Below, piece by piece: positions 53,714 to 64,000 of a stretch of DNA of 64,000 bases. The stretch spans positions 27,245 through 91,244 of the forward strand of contig MCGO01000153.1 in NCBI GenBank assembly GCA_002104985.1, read 5' to 3'. The stretch's first letter is position 1. Each line of letters starts with the position of its first letter. The translations under genes and the position numbers were made by a program. Under the pieces are notes generated by a model, which worked only from the letters and a program-made list of their open reading frames with translations, ran no database searches and was not told the origin of the DNA. The stretch is from Rhizoclosmatium globosum. Its lineage: Eukaryota > Chytridiomycota > Chytridiomycetes > Chytridiales > Chytriomycetaceae.

Positions 53714-53718
53714 CACGT
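53714..53718. repeat. Target-site duplication, right copy (CACGT)
   Basis: Matches 46703-46707 exactly and is followed directly by the resumed monooxygenase exon. Confidence 0.9.
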
Positions 53719-54441
53719 CGCAGCCTTTGGAGGGTGGTGACGACTGGCGTCCATACACTGATCTCCCTAAGGAGACTGCGAAGCTTGCGGACCTTGTTGA
53801 ATCGTGGGGTGCTGTTCCAGGTGTTGTGATGGGTGTCAGACGTGCCAAGAGAATTAATCCAGTTAACTTGTACGACCTCGCTGATTTGCCTTCTTTCTAC
53901 AAGGGCCGTGTTGTGCTTGTTGGTGATGCTGCACACGGAACTGTTCCATTGTATGGACAAGGTTTGAACCAGGCTTTGGAGGATGGTGGTGTTTTGGGAG
54001 ACCTTTTGGGACATTTCCAGGACACTGAGTACACCAAGGCGTTTGAATTGTATGACAAGATCCGTATCCCACGTACTCGTTTGACTGCTGCTGTTGCGCG
54101 TAAGACCATGGAACGAATGATGGTGTCTAGTTACCCTAAGCAGGTTATTGCGAGATTCATGATGAGAACTGTCATCAACATTAAGGAATTCTTGGGCAAG
54201 GACGATGAGGTTTTGTTCCATGACTTCCGTGATGATGTTCGTGCTGCTGTTCCAGTCATTCAATTCAAGTAAGATTTTTTGTGCACATAGACCTTCGTAG
54301 ATTCTCTGTTTCTTCTGTTATTGATACGGGTATTATAAAATAAATGTAATTCGTTTGGCCTTCGTTTGTCTCTCATCGTGGCCACGTTGTGTTGAATCTC
54401 AGCCAAAGACAAAATGGCTTTATTAGAACGACTAATGAAAA

Positions 54442-55755
<1,314 letters not shown>

Positions 55756-55805
55756 TTGAAATGTACTTTTTTTGACTGGATTGTTTTATTCTTCTACTCT
55801 TACAC

Positions 55806-56147
55806 TTAATTATTAACGCGTCTATTCTTTTGTTGGCACACGCGATTGACACACTCTAAGCCTTCATCGCATTTGTAGAGCTGATGTCCAACCATACCAC
55901 ACCCGTGTCCCTCAGACGCGTAACGACACACACCAGTAGATTCATGTGGTGCTTTACGGCATGTGAGTCCAGGCTGACATGTCTGTCCTGGACTGTTGGT
56001 TCCGCATTCTGCGAATTCAGGGAGGATCTGGCCCCAGGATTTTATTTTAGGCGTATGATGAGGCTTCTTTGATACATGATGAAGAGCGCTTGCTTTGGTT
56101 GAGAATGTGGCTCCAAAAAGAATGAGTTGGATTAGCAGGCTCTTCAT
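55806..56147 (-). CDS. Small secreted cysteine-rich protein
   Basis: Single exon, 113 residues. The start at 56147 (MKSLLIQLILFGATFSTKAS) is a textbook signal peptide, which is why I prefer it to the longer in-frame reading from 56318. The mature part is basic and has about ten cysteines in short loops (FAECGTNSPGQTCQPGLTC, GVCRYASEGHGCGMVG, YKCDEGLECVNRVCQ), a spacing like EGF/colipase-type knots. No named family is clear. Probably secreted; a role in host or substrate interaction is only a guess. The ATG is 51 bp from the next gene stop pair, close to the old-yellow-enzyme start (55755) on the same strand. Confidence 0.7.
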   Translation of the reverse strand: MKSLLIQLILFGATFSTKASALHHVSKKPHHTPKIKSWGQILPEFAECGTNSPGQTCQPGLTCRKAPHESTGVCRYASEGHGCGMVGHQLYKCDEGLECVNRVCQQKNRRVNN

Positions 56148-56648
56148 TTTGACAGCTCTGTTTTGTTTTGGGCAACGTTTTTGTTTATCAATTTTGAGTG
56201 AAAATGCGATATCTCGAATAACATGAATAATCAAACGCGAAAGCGGACCAAGATTCTTCATTGCAAAGCTGTTGGCGGCCTGAACGGGTGAAGTAGACAT
56301 TACAGAAGTAATCATCATGGAAGAGGCAACGGCAGGAACTGTGAAGGTTGGAATGACAGGTATTCAAAACGTAGTTGTCACAGAAATTACGTTAAAGCAA
56401 GAATATCCAGCTGAAATATTTTAGAAATAAGAACACGTCCATCAAAAATACATATTGGTAAGTTTCCAAAGCTACGGATTAAGTTGATACACAAATTGTT
56501 GCTTATTACTGTATTATTAATATATTAATTGGAGCACAGTGTTTAGAAAGTACGGTTAAAACACGATATGGTGGTGTTTTGATCGTCACACGACCAACAT
56601 GTAACGGAGGGGTAATTCGTTCGATAATGACAATGGCAGGGATAATGC
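56148..56648. other. Divergent intergenic region
   Basis: 501 bp between the secreted peptide gene and the kinase gene. AT rich, no gene, RNA or repeat identified. Confidence 0.35.
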
Positions 56649-57716
56649 ATGTCAGAAATGAATCCACCTTTCGAAACTTGGATACAAACTGGCTCGGACC
56701 GTCAACTCGCCACGCTCTGGGACGGCTTTGGATCCATCACATCACGGCTTTACACGACCAAAGATGCCGCGTCTCTGATATCAGGTGCTTCGCCATCAAC
56801 GCAAATCCCGACAATCGTCAAACGCATCCAACCTCCAAGTCCATCCAAACGCAGACTCACAGCTCATCGCTCCACTCCAAATGAATCATTTGCACGTAAA
56901 ATGGTATCCTATAAGGTCGAAAGGTACGTCTACGAAACGCTGCTTTCGGCAGAGACGCGGCTGCTGTTCCGCACAGCACAGGTGTACAGCTTCACCAGCG
57001 ACTCAATCATCATGGAGGACCTATCTGCCTTGTTTCCTCTCCCGATGGACGAGTGCTGTGATCGGGCAAGCGTGAAGGGGATGTTGCGGTGGCTTGCATT
57101 GTTCCATGCATGGTTTTGGGGACGGACACGGGACATGCCGAAACGTAATGTATGGTCAGGAGCGAAGGGTGTGTGGGAGAGAGGTTGTTATTGGGAGTTA
57201 GAGACGAGAGGGGCAGAGTTTTCTGTGTTGTCGGATGATTGGAAACGGATTGGCAGGGAGGTGCACGCAATGTTGGAGCGCGTGCCTGCTCAGTTTTTGA
57301 CGCTCTGTCATGGTGATGCAAAGACGGAGAATTGTTTGGTGCGGAAGGAGGTCGAGGGGGACAGTGAGGGCAATGAGGTTGCAATGTTTGATTTCCAGTA
57401 CGTTGGGGTCGGAGTTGGGATGAAAGATGTCGTGTATCTGCTGTGTACGTCTGGGTTTGGGATGACTCGGGATATTGAGGAGGAAATGCTGCAGTGGTAC
57501 TTCGAGTGTTTGCAAGATGGATTGAAGAAGAGAACTGCGACGGTTGATGACGGAACAATTTCAATTTGGGAACTGTTTACACGAGAGGTCATGATGGATC
57601 ACTACGAGTTATGCATGATTGATTGGTTGAGGTTTATGCTGGGATGGGGGTTGTGGGGAGACTCGGGTTACGTGAAGGAGAGAGTCGCTGAGATACTAAA
57701 GAAGCGCGATATTTGA
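56649..57716 (+). CDS. APH/choline-kinase-fold phosphotransferase
   Basis: Single exon, 355 residues, ATG at 56649 (MSEMNPPFETWIQTGSDRQL). The kinase core motifs are FLTLCHGDAKTENCLV (the Brenner motif HGD...N, with the catalytic Asp) and VAMFDFQYVGVGVGMKDVVY (the metal-binding DF-Q segment), preceded by IIMEDLSALFPLP. The pattern LCHGD-x-x-x-x-N with DFQ is typical of the EcKinase/CHK group of aminoglycoside-phosphotransferase-fold enzymes, which phosphorylate small hydroxylated substrates with ATP. Length is normal for the group. The substrate cannot be read from sequence; antibiotic resistance is not implied in a eukaryote. No intron is needed. Confidence 0.82.
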   Translation: MSEMNPPFETWIQTGSDRQLATLWDGFGSITSRLYTTKDAASLISGASPSTQIPTIVKRIQPPSPSKRRLTAHRSTPNESFARKMVSYKVERYVYETLLSAETRLLFRTAQVYSFTSDSIIMEDLSALFPLPMDECCDRASVKGMLRWLALFHAWFWGRTRDMPKRNVWSGAKGVWERGCYWELETRGAEFSVLSDDWKRIGREVHAMLERVPAQFLTLCHGDAKTENCLVRKEVEGDSEGNEVAMFDFQYVGVGVGMKDVVYLLCTSGFGMTRDIEEEMLQWYFECLQDGLKKRTATVDDGTISIWELFTREVMMDHYELCMIDWLRFMLGWGLWGDSGYVKERVAEILKKRDI

Positions 57717-57888
57717 TACCAACAGGAGGATTAATAAACATTTGGCGTGGCTTGGCAAACAGTTTTCAGTTCTGTGCATCTCCACACCCTTCTTTTGCAA
57801 AATTCATTTCCGTCTTGGTTTCAAAGTTCACAATCACAGCCACCGCAACCAACCAACCAACCACCAACCAACCACCTTTGCTGAACCA

Positions 57889-59391
57889 ATGTTGAACCAC
57901 ATTCCATTTCTGGACCATCGAAAGCGCAGCCAGACCAGCCAGCAAAGCGACGTTGTCGTCTGTGCACCACTTGTCTCGTCATCCACATCGCCCACGACTT
58001 CAACGCTGACTTCGATGCCAATCGACACACCAACGGCGTCGCTGCACTCGGCGGCATCGGCGGCGTCGATTGCGATTGCCCAGACACCGTTGCCGCATCA
58101 GAATCTGTTTGGGCTGGACAGCCAACAACACCAGCAACACCAGTCAACCTACTCGTCGCAGTACTCATCTAGTGCGGGCTTCCACGGCGGCTTAGTGCGA
58201 AGGGACTCGCTGGATTCGGACGTGTCGCTGAACCACGGCTTTGACTCGCTGGCCTTCTGCTCCCCACTCGTATCGCATCGAAAGGCATCGCTGGCATCGA
58301 CCCTCTCAAACTCGCATTCTTATGCATTTTCACATTCGTACTCTAATTCGCACTTGGATACGCTTGCCGCGTCTCAGGGCTTTGTCAGTCCACTTCCCTT
58401 CCACTCAACACTCAACCCGTTCCAACAGCAGCAGCAGCTTTACATGCAGACACCTCAACAACAGCATCAACTAGATCAGTGGAACATTGATTATCTGTGC
58501 AGGCCGCAGATTAACCAACAGTTTATCCCACTTGGTTCTTCGGTTCCACAAGTCTCATTTCTGGACATGCACCAACCAATCGACCAGCAGTCTTTCTTTA
58601 TGCAGCCACAGCATTTATTGCCGTCGTCTCCTTCTATCGCCTTTGATTCTGTTATGTCAACAAATCATGACTCTGCCACCATCACTGTTTCAGAATCAAC
58701 CCAACAACAGCAACAACCCATTTCTCCCCCGACCTCTGCAGTTGCTTCACGCACGAACTTATTTTTCAATTTCTTTAAGTCAAAACAATCCCCTCTGCAG
58801 CCAAAGAAACCGTTGAGTGGAGTACAAGAAGGAGATGACCAAAAGACGCACACCACCCAAAAAGATTCCCTTGAACACGATGCCACTCCACCTTTGCCTC
58901 CATCTATTCCTTTACCTGATGTTGCACCAGTCGCCTCATCCCAATATCCCCAACTTACCTCATCGTCTACAAACCCCTTCTCACCTGTCACTTCCACCAC
59001 CTCATCAATTAAAGAAGAATATGAAAATGAAAACGATGACCAAGGAGAAGAAGAAGACCAAGACTGGAAACCCAATTCCACATCCCCAGACCCTACCAAT
59101 TCTGCAAACCCCACCCCAACGTCTTCCACATCAAACAACCGCCGCACTAAACTCAAGTCTGTATCTGCTCCAAACCTCCGCGCAAACGATCCAACCGATA
59201 CGCGCCCACGAGATTACGTTTGCGCAACTTGTCTGAACAGGTTCCTGCGTCGACAGGACTTGAATCGCCATGAAGTCACACATCAAAAAACAAAAGGGTT
59301 TTCGTGTCCTCTAGGATGTGGGACCATGTTTGGGCGAAGTGATGCTTTGACGAGGCATTTGAGGATGAAGAAGTGTAGTGGAGTGGTTTGA
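57889..59391 (+). CDS. Poly-Q C2H2 zinc-finger transcription factor, paralog 3
   Basis: Single exon, 500 residues from ATG 57889 (MLNHIPFLDHRKRSQTSQQS). The long N-terminal region is Ser/Thr/Gln/His rich with short Gln runs and an acidic patch (EEYENENDDQGEEEDQDW). The C-terminus carries CATCLNRFLRRQDLNRHEVTH and CPLGCGTMFGRSDALTRHLR followed by MKKC, the same C2H2 plus C2HC pair as in 33506-35518 and 42804-44003. Like paralog 2, it has no intron in the second finger. The linker between the fingers (QKTKGFS) varies while the recognition helix R-x-Q-D-L-x-R-H is fixed, so the three likely recognise related DNA sites. Confidence 0.82.
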   Translation: MLNHIPFLDHRKRSQTSQQSDVVVCAPLVSSSTSPTTSTLTSMPIDTPTASLHSAASAASIAIAQTPLPHQNLFGLDSQQHQQHQSTYSSQYSSSAGFHGGLVRRDSLDSDVSLNHGFDSLAFCSPLVSHRKASLASTLSNSHSYAFSHSYSNSHLDTLAASQGFVSPLPFHSTLNPFQQQQQLYMQTPQQQHQLDQWNIDYLCRPQINQQFIPLGSSVPQVSFLDMHQPIDQQSFFMQPQHLLPSSPSIAFDSVMSTNHDSATITVSESTQQQQQPISPPTSAVASRTNLFFNFFKSKQSPLQPKKPLSGVQEGDDQKTHTTQKDSLEHDATPPLPPSIPLPDVAPVASSQYPQLTSSSTNPFSPVTSTTSSIKEEYENENDDQGEEEDQDWKPNSTSPDPTNSANPTPTSSTSNNRRTKLKSVSAPNLRANDPTDTRPRDYVCATCLNRFLRRQDLNRHEVTHQKTKGFSCPLGCGTMFGRSDALTRHLRMKKCSGVV

Positions 59392-59787
59392 AGATTTGTT
59401 TGGAGTAGGATAGTTAGTGTTTTTTAAGTTGTGCATGAATCCTTTGTTTGCGAGATTTTAATCTTTCTTGTTCGTTTGTACAGAACTGTTATTTCCTCTT
59501 TTCGACTCTCTCTATATTGTTTATTTGTTTATGGGTTTCTAAACCGTCTTTGTTGTAAGTAAAATGAAATATCAGTATATTTGCGTACTTGTGTCTAAAA
59601 TTGAATTTATTGTGAATCTCAGCTGCAGAGCCGGAATCTCAACTGTGATGGCAGAACGGTGTCAAAAGACATTGATCAAGATGCTCTCTTAATTTTACGT
59701 GTTTAATGAATGTATTTGGTCTGCAGTTCGGATTGCAGGTTAGCCACACTTTTTTGAGCCACACATTTTTGTTTCAACAAAACACTG
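59392..59787. other. Intergenic region
   Basis: 396 bp, T-rich 3' flank of the zinc-finger gene then leader of the next gene. No feature seen. Confidence 0.3.
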
Positions 59788-61882
59788 ATGCGATCCTTCA
59801 TCTTCTTCCTGCTTCTGTTAAACGTTGGAATATACGCAGCCCCACCCAGCACTTGTGGTATAATCATAACTATACCATGATACTTTGCTAAACTCAATCA
59901 AAAAGGATCAGGAGTTTGTGGCCAAGGAGCGACATGCACTAATAACGTATGTCAATGCCTGGGAAGCCCTTCGACAATGATTTCACTGTGGGCTCAAGAT
60001 GCAGTATGTACTTGCACTGGTTCAAACAAGCAAATTTGTACTTCAAACCATTACTGTAATTCGTATGGAAGTTGTGTTTCAACTTCCACCTGCAATGCTC
60101 CTTCTTGTGTCACCCCAGTGTGTGAATCTGATGATTGCGCATATCATGTGGGAACAAGCAAGCTGCCTGTAGGTGATTGCTTCTGTACTGCACAAAATAG
60201 TATTTGTCTTTCATCGGGCATCACTCCTGACAAAGGAAAATGCTGTCAGCCAAAGACATGTCAACAGCAAGGTTTAACATCTGGAACTCTTAATGATGGC
60301 TGTGGAAATACAATCCGTTGTGATACAGCCAGTCTTCCAGCATGCGATGGTTTGTTGACCTTTGATAAATTCTGTAGATACTAATATATACTCACATAGC
60401 TTCCGGAAATTCTCTTGCCACTGACTTATGCAAATGCGGTCCCAGCAATTCTCCGTGTGGAAAAGGATTCTCCTGTTCGAAGGGAGTTTGTTTATGTCCT
60501 ACAAGTGCAAGTACAACTGCAATTCCATTTTGGGCACCAGATGCTGTTTGCTCTTGCCCAAACGGAGATTCGAAGCCATGCAGCACAGGTTATTTCTGCA
60601 ACGTTAATGGAAACTGCGCTTTTCAACCAGACTGCACCGCAAATACTTGCATCAGCCCACCATGTGGATCGAGTGATTGTCAATGGCTCATAAATCATGG
60701 TTTTTCTTTGGGTAACTGCGTTTGTTCTGATCCGAATGCAATGTGCATCTCAAACGCGGCTCAAACTGGTAAGGGTTCCATAGTTTAATATGAAAAAAAT
60801 TTGCTGATTTTCACATAAAAGGACAATGCGTTGTTTTAACGCCAACAGTCGGTTATACTCTCTTGTCACAAGACTTCAGCGTAACTGCGGCTGACTCCGC
60901 CAACGGTCTATTTTCATTTTCGGTGAAAGCTGTTTCATCTGATACCAACTTCATTGTCTCTAGTGTTACAGTGAATGGGTTCCCGAGTATCTCGGCTCAG
61001 TACAAAGCGTTGAACACGTTTGCATTTACAGGGATTTCTGCAACATGCTCTTCAAAAACTTACACCATCACCGCGACTCTGTGTCAAATCTTGACAGCAA
61101 GCACAGGATCTTCTATTGGGACTTGCAGACCCAATGGCGTGACAAAAACTTCAACTTTCTCGTTCGTGTCAACTCCTAATCAAATATCTACGGCTTGTTC
61201 AATGACTGCTGGCGGTTCGTCCATTTCCGATTTGACTGCAATTATTTCTGATGTCGGTTCAATTGGTTCGAATGTCTTATATGCCACGGATATATGGACC
61301 ATTGCCATCCAATCGGCAACTTTAGGTGCGGCAGGTTGCAAGATTGGAGTATCCACTGTTATAATATCTGATGGGAGTGGGGGTACAATAACCATGGCTG
61401 GATCATGCTTCACGTCCATAGTTTCTAAAAATGGTGCAACTACGATTCAGTTTCCAGCCAACCTTCTTCCAGCCAGTGTCACAAGTTATTCCACGCCAAC
61501 GTCAGCAACGATTCCGGGGTGGACTCCATCAAAGCAAATGTGTTCAAACGGGATCATATTGGCGAGTACTCAGCGAACAGCAACATATAGATTTACGTTG
61601 GACTTGACATTTCCATCAGATGGATCCAATCAACTGCCGCCATTGAAAAGAAAAGACGAGGAATCAATTAGCGACTCAATCTCAGTGAATGTAACAGTTT
61701 CACTTGAGAAGACAAAAACAAATGGAAGTTCAACTGGATTGAACAATTGGTATGTCATTGCAGCGTCGGTGTTTTCTGTGGGAAGCGCGCTTCTCGTTTT
61801 ATTCGGATTGTGGAATAGAAACAAGATGGAGAAAAGGGACGTTCGGGACAGTGACGTTGAATGGAAGATGTCCAAGGAATGA
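59788..61882 (+). CDS. Cysteine-rich type I membrane protein
   Basis: Four exons. Exon 1 encodes a signal peptide (MRSFIFFLLLLLNVGIYAAP) and joins across a 48-bp intron to GSGVCGQGATCTNNVCQCLG. The extracellular part has several EGF-like or knottin-like cysteine clusters (ICTSNHYCNSYGSC, CFCTAQNSIC, KGKCCQPKTCQQQ, LCKCGPSNSPCGKGFSCSKG, CNVNGNCAFQPDC, NCVCSDPNAMC), then a beta-rich domain in the last exon with Ser/Thr-rich text. One transmembrane helix near the C-terminus (WYVIAASVFSVGSALLVLFG) and a short charged tail (RDVRDSDVEWKMSKE) complete it. It looks like a cell-surface receptor or adhesion protein; family unrecognised. Introns near 60350 and 60770 keep frame. Its stop is 25 bp before the CHID1 start. 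Confidence 0.72.
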
Positions 61883-61906
61883 CTCCTTAAAATACATTTA
61901 TTTTGA

Positions 61907-63337
61907 ATGCGAATCTCCAACCTTCTTGTGTTGAGCACAGTGAGTGCACACACGCTCTCGTCGCTTCTCATTCAAGGAGCCACCCAAGTCGGAGTGTCGA
62001 TTCTTTCCCTGTCTTTTGCGCCAGTTCCCGTTGGCGCCACGTTCGACGGCGGCAGCGATGACGAATTCGACTTTGACTCGTTTGGCGCCGACTTTGACGA
62101 GCCCGAATTCGCCGCGTCGCCCGAATCGATTCTTTCTGGTTTTTCGGATTTGAAGAGCGGCGACGAGTTAGTCACAGGCCACGTGGGCCACTTGAGCGCC
62201 GCGGACGTGGTCAATCAACACACTTCTTTCGATGCGGAAATGGCCCATTCGCCTGAATTCGAACAGGTGATTTGGATTGTTAACTTGTCTGCTAGGTGGT
62301 GTATTAATATGGAACAGGTTGTGCTTGCATACATTACTCCATGGAACAACCGTGGCTATGATGTCGTCAAAGACTTCCGTGGAAAGTTCAGCCATCTGTC
62401 GCCTGTCTGGTACCAACTCAGACCAACCCATTCTTCCAAAGGACCCGCTTTTGCTCTCACTGGTGACCACGATGTTGATCAGGGTTGGATTAAGGAAGTT
62501 ACCGAACCTGTCACTCCCACCCACGGTCCATTTGCGGGATCTACGATCACTCCAAAGATTGTACCGCGATTCGTCATTGAAATTCAGGCGCGTGAAGAAT
62601 TGGAGGCTCTTGTCAAGGATCACTCACACGCAGACTCTGTTGCTACTCTAATTGTCAAAGAATGCAGGTACGCCCTCATTATTTTGTATTCTGATCCGTA
62701 TTTCTCTATCTTATTTCGAGTTTAGAAAGCAAAAGCATGCCGGCTTTGTTCTTGAGTTTATCTATTCAGGATACACCCCATACCTCATTGAAACCCTCTC
62801 TGCTGCCGCGAAGCAGAATAAGCTCCAGTTCTTTTTGGTGATTCCACCCAAACATGATGGCCAGGAGCACATTTTGTTTGATAAGCCCCAATTCGACTTG
62901 TACAAGTCCCTGGTCAATGGGTTCTCGCTCATGACGTATGACTACTCCCCAAACAATCATCCAGGCCCGAATGCTCCAATTGAATGGGTCATTGCTAATA
63001 TTCTACGTCTATGTCCTGAAGAGAATCCTGCTGATCGCGCGAAGCTTCTTGTTGGGTTGAATCTGTATGGAAATGATTATTCAGAGAATGGACACGAAAG
63101 CATTGTCGGTAAAAAGTATATTGAGCTGTTGGAGGCACATGAGCCTGCTTTGGTTTGGAACAAGGATGTTCTTGAAGCGACGTTTGAGTATGTGGACAAG
63201 AAAGGAGATGCACATCAGGTTTGGTACCCAACAAAGAAAGCATTCAAAAGCGATTGGAGGCCTTTAAAGCCCTTGGTACCGGGGTTAGTTTATGGGAAGT
63301 TGGACAGGGTCTTGATTACTTTTATGCCCTGTTTTAG
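61907..63337 (+). CDS. CHID1-type GH18 chitinase-domain protein, with one-base frameshift
   Basis: A secreted-pathway protein starting [20 protein letters not shown] at 61907, with a Asp/Ser/Phe-rich N-terminal part, then the CHID1 core: [61 protein letters not shown] and [13 protein letters not shown]. In this family the usual GH18 acid residue is often altered, so it may bind rather than cut glycans. Introns: about 62266-62317 (in frame) and about 62668-62726. Near 63231-63239 homology moves one frame: the expected end ([27 protein letters not shown]) is read only after adding one base, consistent with a missing A in an AAA run. In the new frame it stops at 63337. Either a very recent lesion or a consensus error. 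Confidence 0.82.
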
Positions 63338-63831
63338 CAGCTTGAAAATAAAAGCAGTATATTCAGAAAGTATTGATTAAACACGGTAAGCTTCAAATGA
63401 GAAAGCTAATGTCATCCTTCAACAGTCAATGATGAAAAACAAATCCCCAAAAGCAATTGGCAGAAACAGTACCAGTCCTAACCTGATCTTATCGTTTGGT
63501 TTAACTAGAATTACAAACAAACTACACTCCACTTGATTCAGAATAGATTCTCTCCATGTAAGGGAACACGATATTTTCCACAGGAGATATTGGTCGCATT
63601 GTCGTTTCGCTTCGATTCAAGAAGCTTGTCGAAAATTCCAAGGCAGAAAGCGCTAATTAATTCTAGCTTTTGCGAAGAGCTACTTCATGTCGAGTTGCCA
63701 CATCGACATCTTGTTCACAGCAAGCATCTGTAATATACTGGAAAACTTTCTTTTTTTTTTTTTTTGGTTGTATGTGATATCCAATTTCAAAAAGGTACCT
63801 TTCTATACTCTTGGGTTAGTTGGGTTAGACC
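63338..63831. other. 3' flank of CHID1 and intergenic
   Basis: An AATAAA at 63347-63352, ten bases after the stop, is a likely polyadenylation signal. The rest (about 480 bp) is AT rich with a T15 run near 63750 and no gene seen. Confidence 0.5.
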
Positions 63832-63957
63832 CATGCTACCATGCTACCATGCTACCATGCTACCCAATTCATGCTACCATGCTACCAATTCATGCTACCA
63901 TGCTACCATGCTACCAATTCATGCTACCATGCTACCATGCTACCAATTCATGCTACC
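63832..63957. repeat. ATGCTACC minisatellite
   Basis: Thirteen copies of the 8-bp unit ATGCTACC, grouped in runs of one to four and separated by AATTC or CAATTC. The higher-order unit of about 21 bp suggests expansion by slippage or unequal exchange. Confidence 0.95.
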
Positions 63958-64000
63958 AAAAGCCCCCCTTTGGGGTTTGAACCAGGAGCATTCACATCTG

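Larger units (their letters stand above)
45792..54272 (+). pseudogene. FAD-dependent monooxygenase split by a copia element
   Basis: The 5' part has exons 45792-45872, 45975-46190 and 46260-46707; the 3' part resumes at 53714-54272. Both belong to one aromatic-ring-type flavoprotein hydroxylase (PF01494-like): the Rossmann start VAVIGSGPAGAITAIAL, the DG motif FVIGADGINSKVRR and the GD motif LVGDAAHGTVPLYGQGLNQA. Such enzymes use FAD and NAD(P)H to hydroxylate or epoxidise small molecules. The insertion lies inside exon 3 after LLDT; without the element and one copy of the 5-bp duplication the frame is continuous into QPLEGGDDWRPY. With the insertion, the reading frame runs about 63 codons into the LTR and stops. 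The 3' part has no other lesion, so loss of function is very recent. Confidence 0.9.

Noticed and set aside
63811..63828. GGGTTAGTTGGGTTAG, telomere-like.
   Set aside because: Only two imperfect units; no telomeric tract.
63970..64000. Perfect Pol III B-box match (GGTTCAAACCC) on the minus strand.
   Set aside because: The T-stem pairs at only two positions and the 5' part would lie beyond the window; left unannotated.

Overview
The window looks like nuclear DNA of a fungus, most likely a zoosporic (chytrid-like) one. Genes carry many short GT-AG introns (about 48-200 bp), intergenic gaps are short, and the identifiable genes are fungal/opisthokont: RAD52, two OPT transporters, S-formylglutathione hydrolase, an old-yellow-enzyme, a CHID1-type GH18 protein and poly-Q zinc-finger factors. 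A HMMR/RHAMM-like coiled-coil gene, a family I associate with centrosomes and flagellated lineages, is what suggests a flagellated fungus. This placement is inference; there is no rRNA or marker gene here.

Layout. 1-11.4 kb: a partial unknown gene, an ankyrin-repeat relic, RAD52, a VWA/FG/ZZ protein, a GNAT acetyltransferase, a four-to-six-helix membrane protein with a decayed tandem copy, and S-formylglutathione hydrolase. 11.7-20 kb: two paralogous ten-exon OPT transporters flanking a RING-VWA gene. 20-25.6 kb: the HMMR-like gene. 26.1-33.4 kb: three paralogous proteins with NPF motifs, UIM-like helices and an unrecognised C-terminal domain, interleaved with two seven-helix membrane proteins. 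33.5-45.2 kb: two of three poly-Q zinc-finger paralogs, a seven-member tandem array of cysteine-rich proteins (four intact, three decayed), and a signal-anchored protein. 45.8-54.3 kb: an FAD monooxygenase gene split by a complete 7,006-bp Ty1/copia element. 54.4-64 kb: old-yellow-enzyme, a secreted cysteine-rich peptide, an APH-fold kinase, the third zinc-finger paralog, a cysteine-rich type I membrane protein, CHID1 and a minisatellite.

The most unusual item is the copia element (46708-53713). Its two 389-bp LTRs appear identical, it is flanked by a perfect 5-bp duplication (CACGT), and yet gag-pol is interrupted by five short intron-like segments. Four of these restore the reading frame exactly when removed; the fifth lies at the gag/pol junction, where splice-site choice could set the Gag to Gag-Pol ratio. 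Fresh insertion with introns still present implies that unspliced RNA was the transposition template. The second candidate is the interleaved 7TM and NPF/UIM adaptor cluster.

Caveat: three apparent one-base deletions in short homopolymers (two in the element integrase, one in CHID1) could be real lesions or consensus errors. All splice junctions are read by eye from motifs and frame, without transcripts.
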